In this document: piece after piece, positions 8,631 to 14,817 of the stretch | Layout of the letters: every line of letters begins with the position of its first letter | Numbering within the stretch: position 1 is the stretch's first letter | DNA from: Thalassospira sp. MCCC 1A01428 | GTDB lineage: Bacteria; Pseudomonadota; Alphaproteobacteria; Rhodospirillales; Thalassospiraceae | DNA: 38,898 bases | Reading direction: 5' to 3' | Assembly (NCBI RefSeq): GCF_002115825.1 | Contig: NZ_JFJZ01000043.1 | Location: 1-38,898 of the forward strand | Program-made: the position numbers and the translations under genes | The notes under the pieces: model-generated | What the model saw: the letters and a program-made list of their open reading frames with translations, nothing else | Databases searched by the model: none | Told to the model about the DNA's origin: nothing

Positions 8631-9179
8631 ATGAAAAAAATTATTGCCGCTCTTCTTTGCCTGATGCCGTTGGCCGGTTGCTGGTGGGATTCCGCTCCTG
8701 AGACCTACAAAGGAACCGCAGAAATCAAATTTGACAATGGTCAAACAGTGAGCCGCGACTTCCAGTGTGACTTCCGGGCTCAGCAGGCAACGCGATCATG
8801 TGATTTTTCAATTGATTTAGCTAAAGATGAAATTCAACAAGCCTTTGAGCAAGACTTTTCTATGTTTAAAGTGGTTTTGAATTTTTCAATAACAGCTAAT
8901 GCGCGAAAAGAAGATCGCTATATGATAACAGTTCAACCGCCCTTTCCCGAGCAGTCCTGGAGGGTACGTTGGTTGCAGTATGACTTATTTCCCTGGAAAC
9001 TGGAAGCTGAACCAGTTGCTCGCACAGAAGCGAATGTCCCAGCCTATGTTGTCGATGCAGATCAGCTTGATGAGGGGTTTCCGATTTCATTGCTTTTTGA
9101 CACGCGTCCAAAAGCAATGACCAATCTTGAGGTTGTGATCAAATGGAAGTCGGTTCCGGCCAATTCGCTATCTTCGTGA
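8631..9179 (+). CDS. Predicted lipoprotein of unknown function
   Basis: The 182-aa product starts MKKIIAALLCLMPLAGCWW, a signal peptide with a clear lipobox (LAGC), so it should be lipidated and anchored in a membrane. Residues after the cysteine are acidic and rich in predicted beta strands (TYKGTAEIKFDNGQ, SRDFQCDFRAQ). Two cysteines (CDF, CDF) could form a disulfide. I do not recognise a family. Small lipoproteins beside transfer genes often serve entry exclusion, but nothing here proves that. It lies 15 bases after the glycosylase-like gene and 40 bases before a strong terminator. Confidence 0.7.
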   Translation: MKKIIAALLCLMPLAGCWWDSAPETYKGTAEIKFDNGQTVSRDFQCDFRAQQATRSCDFSIDLAKDEIQQAFEQDFSMFKVVLNFSITANARKEDRYMITVQPPFPEQSWRVRWLQYDLFPWKLEAEPVARTEANVPAYVVDADQLDEGFPISLLFDTRPKAMTNLEVVIKWKSVPANSLSS

Positions 9180-9219
9180 TTCTAGATGTTGCTGTTGAAT
9201 TTGGTTGCACTTTTGTGGT

Positions 9220-9252
9220 CCCTCTGCCTGTTTAGGCAGGGGGATTTGTTTT
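9220..9252 (+). terminator. Rho-independent terminator after the lipoprotein gene
   Basis: CCCTCTGCCT (9220-9229) pairs with AGGCAGGGGG (9234-9243) around a GTTT loop. The 10-bp stem has one G-T pair and is followed by ATTTGTTTT. It ends the rha transcript before the oppositely oriented VirB6 operon. Confidence 0.75.
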
Positions 9253-9331
9253 GGGCGTTTAGGCCCTGGGTCTTCCACTATTCATTGAGGTCGTTCATGG
9301 CGACGGGGCGTTTGGTTATCGTTAAGGAACG

Positions 9332-9368
9332 AAAAGGCGCCGTCCGACGAATGATGGATGACGCCTTT
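9332..9368 (-). terminator. Probable terminator of the VirB6-like operon
   Basis: On the minus strand AAAGGCG (9362-9368) pairs with CGCCTTT (9333-9339), followed by TCGTT, just after the stop codon of the VirB6-like gene. The loop is about 22 bases, so the hairpin is weaker than the other terminators here. Confidence 0.4.
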
Positions 9369-9374
9369 AGATGA

Positions 9375-11027
9375 TCAGCCGTCCCGGTTTCTTCCGCCGA
9401 AACCACCACCATTCATTTGTGCAAATGCGGAGGCTATATCTTTAGCGAAGGCTTGTCGTTCTTGAGGGTTGCTGAAAGCACCTCCGCCGCTCGCGCTGGA
9501 GCCAGCTCCGCCGCCTGTGGAATATTGACCAGCACCAACGCCAGCTAACGGTTCTGCCCCTTTCTCAGGAGCCTTTGGAGCAGACTGTAAACCGAAGGAC
9601 CTCGCGGCCTGCCTTAATCCCCCAACCATGCCACCCTGGTGCAAGGCTTGTCCCATTTGTTGTGCCCCGCTTGCAGACGCATCAATATTGCTTCGACCTG
9701 ACATCATGTCTGATATTGAACTTCGGGCGCCGCCCGCGCCAAAGGCTGCGGTGTTTGCGCCCCCTGCTATTTTCATAGCACCCATTGCAGCACCACCGGC
9801 GAGCATTTTAGCCCCCATGACGACGGCCGCAGCCGGACCCGCACCGTCATTGGCACCAGACAAGTTGGAAGCCAGTGACTTCGATTGCATGTGCAGCAGG
9901 ATTGAAATCAGCCCGATCACTGGCATGATCAGGAAATTGGGATCGAGGACAATCCAGCTTCCTAGCTTGACCAGCCTTTCCTGTTCTTCACAAACAGCAT
10001 TTGTCAACGGCGGTTGCAGGTCCGGATCGTTGCTATCGATGAAAATCACCGGCATTTCTGTGCCGAATACAGAAAAATTAGGATTTTGGTATTTGGTTTC
10101 GTTCTTACAATAGAAATAATATCTCTTGGCATTGTATGGATTGGAAAGCTGCTGCACGCCAGCAAGCAAATCATCCATTTTTTTTGAGAATTTGTCGATA
10201 CCCTGAAGGGTAAACCCCATGGCACCGGAGGCAAGTATGATGGTGAGCCAGGCACCTAGCAGCACACGCAGCGATGCAGAAGATACCGCTCGCGCCGGCT
10301 TTAACCAGTAAAGTCCGACAAGGAGAGGCGCGAGAATTGTGATGGCGACATATTTGAACATCGCTTCGACCATGAAGGCTGCAAAAATGCCTATCACAAA
10401 GAGGAAGGGGAGCATGGCGATAATGCAAAGAAAACCCCGCAAAATCATCCCCACCCCAAAGCTACCATCGCCCTGGGCAATGTTGATCATGATTCTTGAA
10501 ATTTTAAAGCCCTGATACTCAATCTGGCAGGCGAGGGTGGCATATCCGTTTTCGGTATTTACTCCATTTTTAGGATAGTGATTGGAGCCTTCCGTCAGAG
10601 CCTGAACATGACCATTTGTTTTGGAAACAATAAGTGCACCTGCCTGAAGCGAAGATTGCTCAATCGCGTCGCTAATTTGCAGGACATAAGGTTGAGTTGA
10701 CGAGATCCCGTCTTGCAGAATGATGATGGCAATACCCGCGCAAGCCAAAGTCGGAAAAAGCTTTTTGAGCATCCCGGCATTGCCTGAAACAAGGGAGATC
10801 GCAACGCTGATCAGGATGAACAGCGAGATGATACCGCCGAGAACCTTTTTGACCTCCGGACCAACGGCTTTAAAAATGTCGTGAGAGAATGTATCTTTTG
10901 TGGTGGCCAACTGGTTAAAAAGCTCACCAACCTTACAGTCATAGGCTTCTTGTGCATGAGCAATGGATGCTGTGGCGAGACAGCTAATCAGGATGACTAA
11001 TAGGGAAGTGAAGAGGCGCTGTTTCAT
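9375..11027 (-). CDS. virB6: VirB6/TrbL-like type IV secretion inner-membrane protein
   Basis: The 550-aa protein would form part of the inner-membrane channel of the mating apparatus. It starts with a signal peptide (cleavage after AHAQ). A short periplasmic domain with Cys30, a pair of helices near residues 62-108, a central cluster of hydrophobic segments (about 190-300) and a ~170-residue glycine/alanine/serine-rich tail follow. This layout is the one seen in TrbL/VirB6 proteins. The tail also carries low-complexity GGG runs and ends FGGRNRDG. It is the last gene of a minus-strand operon, overlapping the previous gene by four bases (ATGA). It supplies the VirB6 function otherwise missing from the main secretion operon at 17745-31934. 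Family confidence is good, subfamily uncertain. Confidence 0.7.
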   Translation of the reverse strand: MKQRLFTSLLVILISCLATASIAHAQEAYDCKVGELFNQLATTKDTFSHDIFKAVGPEVKKVLGGIISLFILISVAISLVSGNAGMLKKLFPTLACAGIAIIILQDGISSTQPYVLQISDAIEQSSLQAGALIVSKTNGHVQALTEGSNHYPKNGVNTENGYATLACQIEYQGFKISRIMINIAQGDGSFGVGMILRGFLCIIAMLPFLFVIGIFAAFMVEAMFKYVAITILAPLLVGLYWLKPARAVSSASLRVLLGAWLTIILASGAMGFTLQGIDKFSKKMDDLLAGVQQLSNPYNAKRYYFYCKNETKYQNPNFSVFGTEMPVIFIDSNDPDLQPPLTNAVCEEQERLVKLGSWIVLDPNFLIMPVIGLISILLHMQSKSLASNLSGANDGAGPAAAVVMGAKMLAGGAAMGAMKIAGGANTAAFGAGGARSSISDMMSGRSNIDASASGAQQMGQALHQGGMVGGLRQAARSFGLQSAPKAPEKGAEPLAGVGAGQYSTGGGAGSSASGGGAFSNPQERQAFAKDIASAFAQMNGGGFGGRNRDG

Positions 11028-11449
11028 GACGTGACCTCTGACCTGGCTTTGGCTTTTTTCCGTGCAAGAAAATATCGCGTGATCGCCGCGACACCCGGGG
11101 CAAGTCCGATGAATAAGGCAACCGGCAACCCGATTTTCGGCATGTCCTGAAGCAGAAAAAAGACTACGCCTGCGGCAACCAGTGAGATGAATATCGTGGC
11201 CCTGATTTCTGCAAACATTTTGGTTTTGGCTGCATCAGGCATTGCTGGTAGTGCGTCCGTGCCTGAGGTTGTCGCGGCTAATGCCTGAATGACGATCGGC
11301 ATGTCCTGTCCCAGCTTCATGATCTGCAGGCGTAAACCATATAGCTCGTCATTCGACGGATTTAACCCTTGTTGCTGCGCATATGAAATGATCGCGTTGA
11401 CGGCGTCATCAATTTCAGCAGTGGAGGGAAGGTTCAAACTTGTTGTCAT
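11024..11449 (-). CDS. Small membrane protein, VirB6 operon
   Basis: A 141-aa protein with a soluble, helical N-terminal half (to about residue 80) and two membrane segments near residues 84-103 and 108-128, ending in a basic tail (RKKAKARSEV). Its ATG overlaps the stop codon of the preceding gene, and its own stop overlaps the virB6-like start, so all are co-translated. I do not recognise a family. Position suggests an assembly or chaperone role beside the VirB6-like protein. Confidence 0.65.
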   Translation of the reverse strand: MTTSLNLPSTAEIDDAVNAIISYAQQQGLNPSNDELYGLRLQIMKLGQDMPIVIQALAATTSGTDALPAMPDAAKTKMFAEIRATIFISLVAAGVVFFLLQDMPKIGLPVALFIGLAPGVAAITRYFLARKKAKARSEVTS

Positions 11450-11859
11450 GATCCGCTGCCTCCTTCAGGCAGGAGGGCAAGCATAATTGCCTCTTTATCT
11501 GTATCACCATCTCGCGCCAGTTTTAATGCTGCGTCAATATCGAGTTCTTTACCGATAAGGGTGTATAACTCTGACAGTTTCCGCCGGTTTTCTGCATCAA
11601 TTGCCTCCCGGTAGAACTGCATTTCCCGAACGCTGTTGTCGAAATGGCGGTTAAGATCGCGCACAGACTTTTTGGCGGTTGTGCCGTCAGGAGTTTGTTG
11701 GGAATGAACCTGCTGGATGAATTCCCTGATTTCATTAATAGAAGCGTCCATCTGCGCGATGTAGCCATGAAGCTTTTGAAGATGTTGATTACTTCCGACA
11801 GGCTTGGCGCTCTTTTTTTTGCGCGGGCGGGGCGCTTCTCCGGTTTGCATATCGGTCAT
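11446..11859 (-). CDS. Hypothetical coiled-coil protein, VirB6 operon
   Basis: A 137-aa charged, soluble protein. A basic N-terminus (RPRKKKSAK) is followed by a long helical region (about 25-100) with the heptad-like pattern of a coiled coil, then an acidic, glycine-ended tail. No enzyme motif is visible and I do not recognise a family. It overlaps both neighbours by four bases. A cytoplasmic partner of the two adjacent membrane proteins, or a DNA-contacting factor given the basic start, would fit. Confidence 0.65.
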   Translation of the reverse strand: MTDMQTGEAPRPRKKKSAKPVGSNQHLQKLHGYIAQMDASINEIREFIQQVHSQQTPDGTTAKKSVRDLNRHFDNSVREMQFYREAIDAENRRKLSELYTLIGKELDIDAALKLARDGDTDKEAIMLALLPEGGSGS

Positions 11860-12116
11860 TTATGGTTTTCCCTTTTTAGCGGAACAGGATCGCGCCTGGT
11901 CACTTCAATGACAAAGGACAATCGTCCTTTGCGCTTCATGGCCGAGCCCAATGTTTTTAGTTTCAGCACGGCCATCACAAGCGCCCAGCATTCGCAGATA
12001 ACCAGCGTTACAAGGGCATAAATTGCGATCCTGTTGCCCTGATCAATTTCGATCAGGGCAAGGGAGGCAATCAGGGCTAGTCCGGTGCGGATAAAAGTCC
12101 GAATAGTTTTTTGCAT
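11856..12116 (-). CDS. Small membrane protein, first gene of VirB6 operon
   Basis: From ATG 12116 this is 86 aa: a basic N-terminus (QKTIRTFIRTG), two hydrophobic segments (LALIASLALIEI and IYALVTLVICECWALVMAVL) and a basic C-terminus. Neither this ATG nor the in-frame TTG starts at 12203 (115 aa) or 12176 has a clear ribosome binding site, so the start is uncertain. It overlaps the next gene by four bases. Unknown family. Confidence 0.5.
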   Translation of the reverse strand: MQKTIRTFIRTGLALIASLALIEIDQGNRIAIYALVTLVICECWALVMAVLKLKTLGSAMKRKGRLSFVIEVTRRDPVPLKRENHK

Positions 12117-12326
12117 GAAGGCGCGATCGGTTTCGAGTTTGAAAGATATAAGATACCTGAAATTCCGAATCCACAAAACATCTTTCAATGACCAATTCAG
12201 CAAAATTTCAGATAGTTCAAGTGGGTACTGTGCTGGTTGGTGGCGATTAATTCATGAATAAAGTTGTTCTATTTTAACTACTTAACCGCCACAAAAGATA
12301 AAATAACCCCAAAAACAAAATTTAAA

Positions 12327-12359
12327 CTGGCGCATTACCCCCTTTGTAGTACAAATGGG
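12327..12359 (-). other. oriT: Probable origin of transfer (oriT), RSF1010/R1162 type
   Basis: Read on the minus strand, an imperfect inverted repeat CCC-A-TTTGTA-C-TACAAA-G-GGG (12359 side to 12339) is followed at once by GTAATGCG|CCAG. RSF1010/R1162 oriT has the same plan: CC-A-GTTTCTC-loop-GAGAAAC-C-GG followed by TAAGTGCG|CCCT, with the mismatch at the same place. The nick would fall between bases paired with 12331 and 12330. Transfer would then lead leftward through the VirB6 genes. The site lies between two divergent operons, one of which encodes the MobA/MobL relaxase (14814-16784). The inner dyad could double as an operator for the HTH gene 33 bases away. Confidence 0.65.
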
Positions 12360-12391
12360 AGAAGATTGGTCATTGAAAGAAAAAAATAAAA

Positions 12392-12712
12392 ATGCCATTA
12401 TCTTCAAACAAACATCGTCAACCTGGCCAGAGGATCGCACCAACCGTAATCGACAAACGCGCTGCGGTTCGGCTTCGGCTTGTCCGGAGACGCGCAGAGG
12501 TTTCGCAGGTTGAGCTTCAGCGAATGTTAGCGCAGCGTGGATACATCGTTTCGCGGCAATTGCTGGGTAAACTTGAATCCGGGGACACGCGAATGTCGTT
12601 AGGGCAAGCCCATCTTTTTGGCCAGTTATTGACAGGAGATGGAGCGATTTTGATCCGTGATGATCTGTCTCTGGCAAGGGACTGGGACAGCGATGATGGA
12701 GAAGAGGGATAA
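12392..12712 (+). CDS. HTH-type (XRE-like) transcriptional regulator
   Basis: A 106-aa protein with a basic N-terminus (KHRQPGQRIAPT) and a helix-turn-helix of the XRE type at about 30-85: RLRLVRRRAEVSQVELQRML, VSRQLLGKLESG, then SLGQAHLFGQLL. The acidic end (DWDSDDGEEG) is unusual. The dyad inside oriT ends 32 bases before the start codon, so autoregulation or relaxosome binding is plausible. It is the first gene of the plus-strand operon that ends with the relaxase. The start has only a weak ribosome binding site. Confidence 0.65.
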   Translation: MPLSSNKHRQPGQRIAPTVIDKRAAVRLRLVRRRAEVSQVELQRMLAQRGYIVSRQLLGKLESGDTRMSLGQAHLFGQLLTGDGAILIRDDLSLARDWDSDDGEEG

Positions 12713-12718
12713 GGGTAG

Positions 12719-12820
12719 ATGGGCCGCCAAGCGAAAATAGTTATCGCTGTCCGTATAGCATTGATGATTGTCCTGATTGGTTTGGATGCCGGAGTTCTGG
12801 TTGCAGGGCTTCGGTATTGA
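12719..12820 (+). CDS. 33-aa single-pass membrane peptide
   Basis: ATG 12719, six bases after the HTH gene and preceded by GGG-TAG at ribosome-site distance, opens a 33-codon frame: a basic start (MGRQAK), one hydrophobic helix (IVIAVRIALMIVLIGLDAGV) and the end LRY. Nothing is recognised by family. A second peptide of the same size and type lies 90 bases downstream, which makes both more credible as real small genes. Confidence 0.4.
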   Translation: MGRQAKIVIAVRIALMIVLIGLDAGVLVAGLRY

Positions 12821-12842
12821 TCGCGATCGATCATCTTTGGAG

Positions 12843-12888
12843 AACAAACTGTGGTGCCTGAGATGGATTGCCCCTCCACAGTTTGGTT
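12843..12888 (+). terminator. Long-loop hairpin between the two membrane peptides
   Basis: AAACTGTGG (12846-12854) pairs perfectly with CCACAGTTT (12876-12884), extended by AAC/GTT across one bulge, and is followed by CTTCTTTT. The 21-base loop is large for a terminator, so it may be an attenuator or processing site within the operon. Confidence 0.4.
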
Positions 12889-12910
12889 CTTCTTTTGAAA
12901 GGATGAGGGG

Positions 12911-13015
12911 ATGGGAGTTTTTACGATAGAGCGCGCAATCATCATTGTCGTATCGTTTGCGTTGGGTTTGGTGTGCGGTGCCATCCTGCTGATATCTGCC
13001 CTGGCTTTTGTGTGA
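12911..13015 (+). CDS. 34-aa single-pass membrane peptide
   Basis: ATG 12911, preceded by AAAGGATGAGGGG, starts a 34-codon frame: MGVFTIERA, then one hydrophobic helix to the end (IIIVVSFALGLVCGAILLIS). It has the same size and topology as the peptide at 12719. Candidate roles are pore-forming, T4SS-assembly or holin-like peptide; none is shown by the sequence. Confidence 0.4.
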   Translation: MGVFTIERAIIIVVSFALGLVCGAILLISALAFV

Positions 13016-13036
13016 TGACAGGCAGGTAATAATTTA

Positions 13037-13510
13037 ATGTGTGCTGGTTATGACCCTGAACGGGAGGATGGTTTCGACAATTTTTCTATTGAGAAGTTGT
13101 CGCGACATCTCGCTATCTGGCTTCTGCTACGCGGCGGGCAAGCCAATTGGTTGGTGGCGGCAGAGGCATTTAGCACGTCATGTCAGGATCTTGTACCTGC
13201 CATTGATCATCGCCGATCTTTGATTGTTTCGGGGGACACGATCTATTTTTGCGGTAACCGCGATAGCGCCAAACAGGCCATTGCTGAACACGACATTTTA
13301 GCTCTGATCGAGCATATCGTGATTACAAAAAGTCGCGTGGTAAGTATTGCCGAAATCTCGGAATTCTCGGGTGAACCTTCATCACGGGTTCGCTGGGCCA
13401 TCGCGAATTACAGCGTTTGGGCTCGGCGTTACCGGCCAGGGTCGCACTTTGATCTTGGTCGGTGTTTCAGCGACTGGCCACGACCGGGCGAACAAGGAGG
13501 GCAGAAATGA
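13037..13510 (+). CDS. Hypothetical protein, first of a tandem paralogous pair
   Basis: This 157-aa soluble protein shares its whole layout with the next gene: EDGFD near the start, a helix LSRHLAIWLLL, a strand pair ending GDTIYFCGN, an acidic helix DILALIEHIV, a winged-helix-like segment SIAEISEFSGEPSSRVRWAI, and the closing YSVWARRYRPGSHFDLG. The last third looks like a small winged helix-turn-helix, so DNA binding is plausible. It sits in the operon of the relaxase, 22 bases after the second membrane peptide. Not assigned to a family. Confidence 0.6.
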   Translation: MCAGYDPEREDGFDNFSIEKLSRHLAIWLLLRGGQANWLVAAEAFSTSCQDLVPAIDHRRSLIVSGDTIYFCGNRDSAKQAIAEHDILALIEHIVITKSRVVSIAEISEFSGEPSSRVRWAIANYSVWARRYRPGSHFDLGRCFSDWPRPGEQGGQK

Positions 13511-14001
13511 TTGGTGAGATGGTGATTGTCGGACTGGAGGATGGTTTCGATGATGACGGCGCGTGGAACGTGGAGGCTGGTGGCCGCGTGTCACTGAAAC
13601 TTTTTTCCAAATGCCTTGCGCTTTGGCTGTTGCAATGTGACGGCACCGCATCGCTAGCTGAAACCATTCGCTGTTTTAATACGACATCTTTTGTGATCCG
13701 CCAGGCGGTGAATTGGCGCAGCACTTTGTCGTTTGATGACGTTGGGAAGATTGTCTTCACGGGAAACTGTTTGAGCGCCCGTAATGAGATTACAGACGAT
13801 GACATGATCTCACTGATCGAACTCATAGCTCGCGCCCAAAACCGTCAACTTACTGTAAGCGAACTCGCAGAAATTGTCCGGGTAGACAATGCTCGCATCA
13901 ACGCGGCATTGGCAGCTTACGTGACCTGGTCACAACGCAACCGACCAGGTCTTAATTTCGACTTGGCTGATTACGTCGTTCAAAGCCTGAGAGCGTTATG
14001 A
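13507..14001 (+). CDS. Hypothetical protein, second of a tandem paralogous pair
   Basis: A 164-aa protein started at ATG 13507 (GGAGG before it, four-base overlap with the previous gene). It aligns along its length with the upstream product: EDGFDD, LFSKCLALWLLQCDG, GKIVFTGN, DDMISLIELI, TVSELAEIVRVDNARINAAL and YVTWSQRNRPGLNFDLADY. The conserved C-terminal segment again looks like a winged helix. The pair probably arose by duplication and may act as a heterodimer. A relaxosome accessory or regulatory role is inferred from position only. Confidence 0.65.
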   Translation: MIGEMVIVGLEDGFDDDGAWNVEAGGRVSLKLFSKCLALWLLQCDGTASLAETIRCFNTTSFVIRQAVNWRSTLSFDDVGKIVFTGNCLSARNEITDDDMISLIELIARAQNRQLTVSELAEIVRVDNARINAALAAYVTWSQRNRPGLNFDLADYVVQSLRAL

Positions 14002-14098
14002 CCGCTAACCTGCCCTCGCAAAAACAGCTTGTTTTTCAGACTAGCCATCATCCCTTGCTTCAGACAACTGCGTGAGACTGTTTTTTGGGAGAGTGTAA

Positions 14099-14350
14099 AT
14101 GCTGCCTGACCTTAAACTGATCTCAGATATCAGTTGTTATGTTCTTGAGCCTGTACCGAACGATCAGGTCTGCAAAACTGTCGTTGGTGACGGGGCGTTT
14201 TACCCGTGCAAAAACATTCACGCGCAGTTCCTTGGTCTCTTGAGCGGCGAACCTTTTAACTGGGTTCGTGCGAATTTGGGTATTAGTTATTCAGTCGCAT
14301 ATGGCCGTCACGTAATCCAGGGTTGGCAACTTGAAATGACGATCTTCTGA
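14099..14350 (+). CDS. Hypothetical small protein
   Basis: An 83-aa protein started at ATG 14099 with GGGAGAG at the ribosome-site distance. It has three cysteines (C13, C25, C37) and no membrane segment. It ends YGRHVIQGWQLEMTIF. It could be a small cytoplasmic factor of the relaxase operon; I do not recognise it. Confidence 0.5.
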   Translation: MLPDLKLISDISCYVLEPVPNDQVCKTVVGDGAFYPCKNIHAQFLGLLSGEPFNWVRANLGISYSVAYGRHVIQGWQLEMTIF

Positions 14351-14385
14351 CAAGCCAGGCTCGCAGTAAAAGGAGACCTTCTTCC

Positions 14386-14817
14386 ATGCCTAAATCCTTC
14401 ACATGGCAAAACCTCATCTCAGAATTGCCCCTGGGTCGGATAACAAAATCCGGGATCTGGATGACGCTGTTTTTGTTCGCATCTCCCATTTCTGTTTTGA
14501 CGTCATTGGCCTTCACCGATCAGGCCGTCGCACAACCATTTGAAGGGATTGATGATCCCTCCAGTGAGGGCGGCGCCCGGCCGTCGTCGGTTAGCAAGGA
14601 AAAGAAACTCTCGCCGACAAACATTGATCTTTGGGGCTTATTGAACCAGGGCTTTGTTGCGATTGACGTTGTGCCCTGGCACGAGCCTTCGAGCGCGATG
14701 ATTTATCTACAAAAGAAAGCCCCTGTTGGAACCCGTATGGTTGCTTGTGTGATCCGATACAGAATTTCGCAAGAAAATCTGTATCAGCGTAATAGTTGTT
14801 TCGAGCTTAAACCTTGA
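14386..14817 (+). CDS. Exported or membrane-anchored protein of unknown function
   Basis: The 143-aa product has one hydrophobic segment near residues 23-43 (GIWMTLFLFASPISVLTSLAF) followed by AVAQPF. That fits a long signal peptide cut after AQ or a single anchor. The mature part is about 90 residues, with C119 and C138 able to pair. No family recognised. The four-base overlap with the relaxase start (TTGA) indicates translational coupling, so relaxase synthesis probably depends on it. Confidence 0.55.
   Translation: MPKSFTWQNLISELPLGRITKSGIWMTLFLFASPISVLTSLAFTDQAVAQPFEGIDDPSSEGGARPSSVSKEKKLSPTNIDLWGLLNQGFVAIDVVPWHEPSSAMIYLQKKAPVGTRMVACVIRYRISQENLYQRNSCFELKP

Noticed and set aside
9186..9374. 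62-codon plus-strand frame after the lipoprotein gene
   Set aside because: It runs straight through the terminator hairpin at 9220-9252 and has no ribosome binding site or family resemblance.
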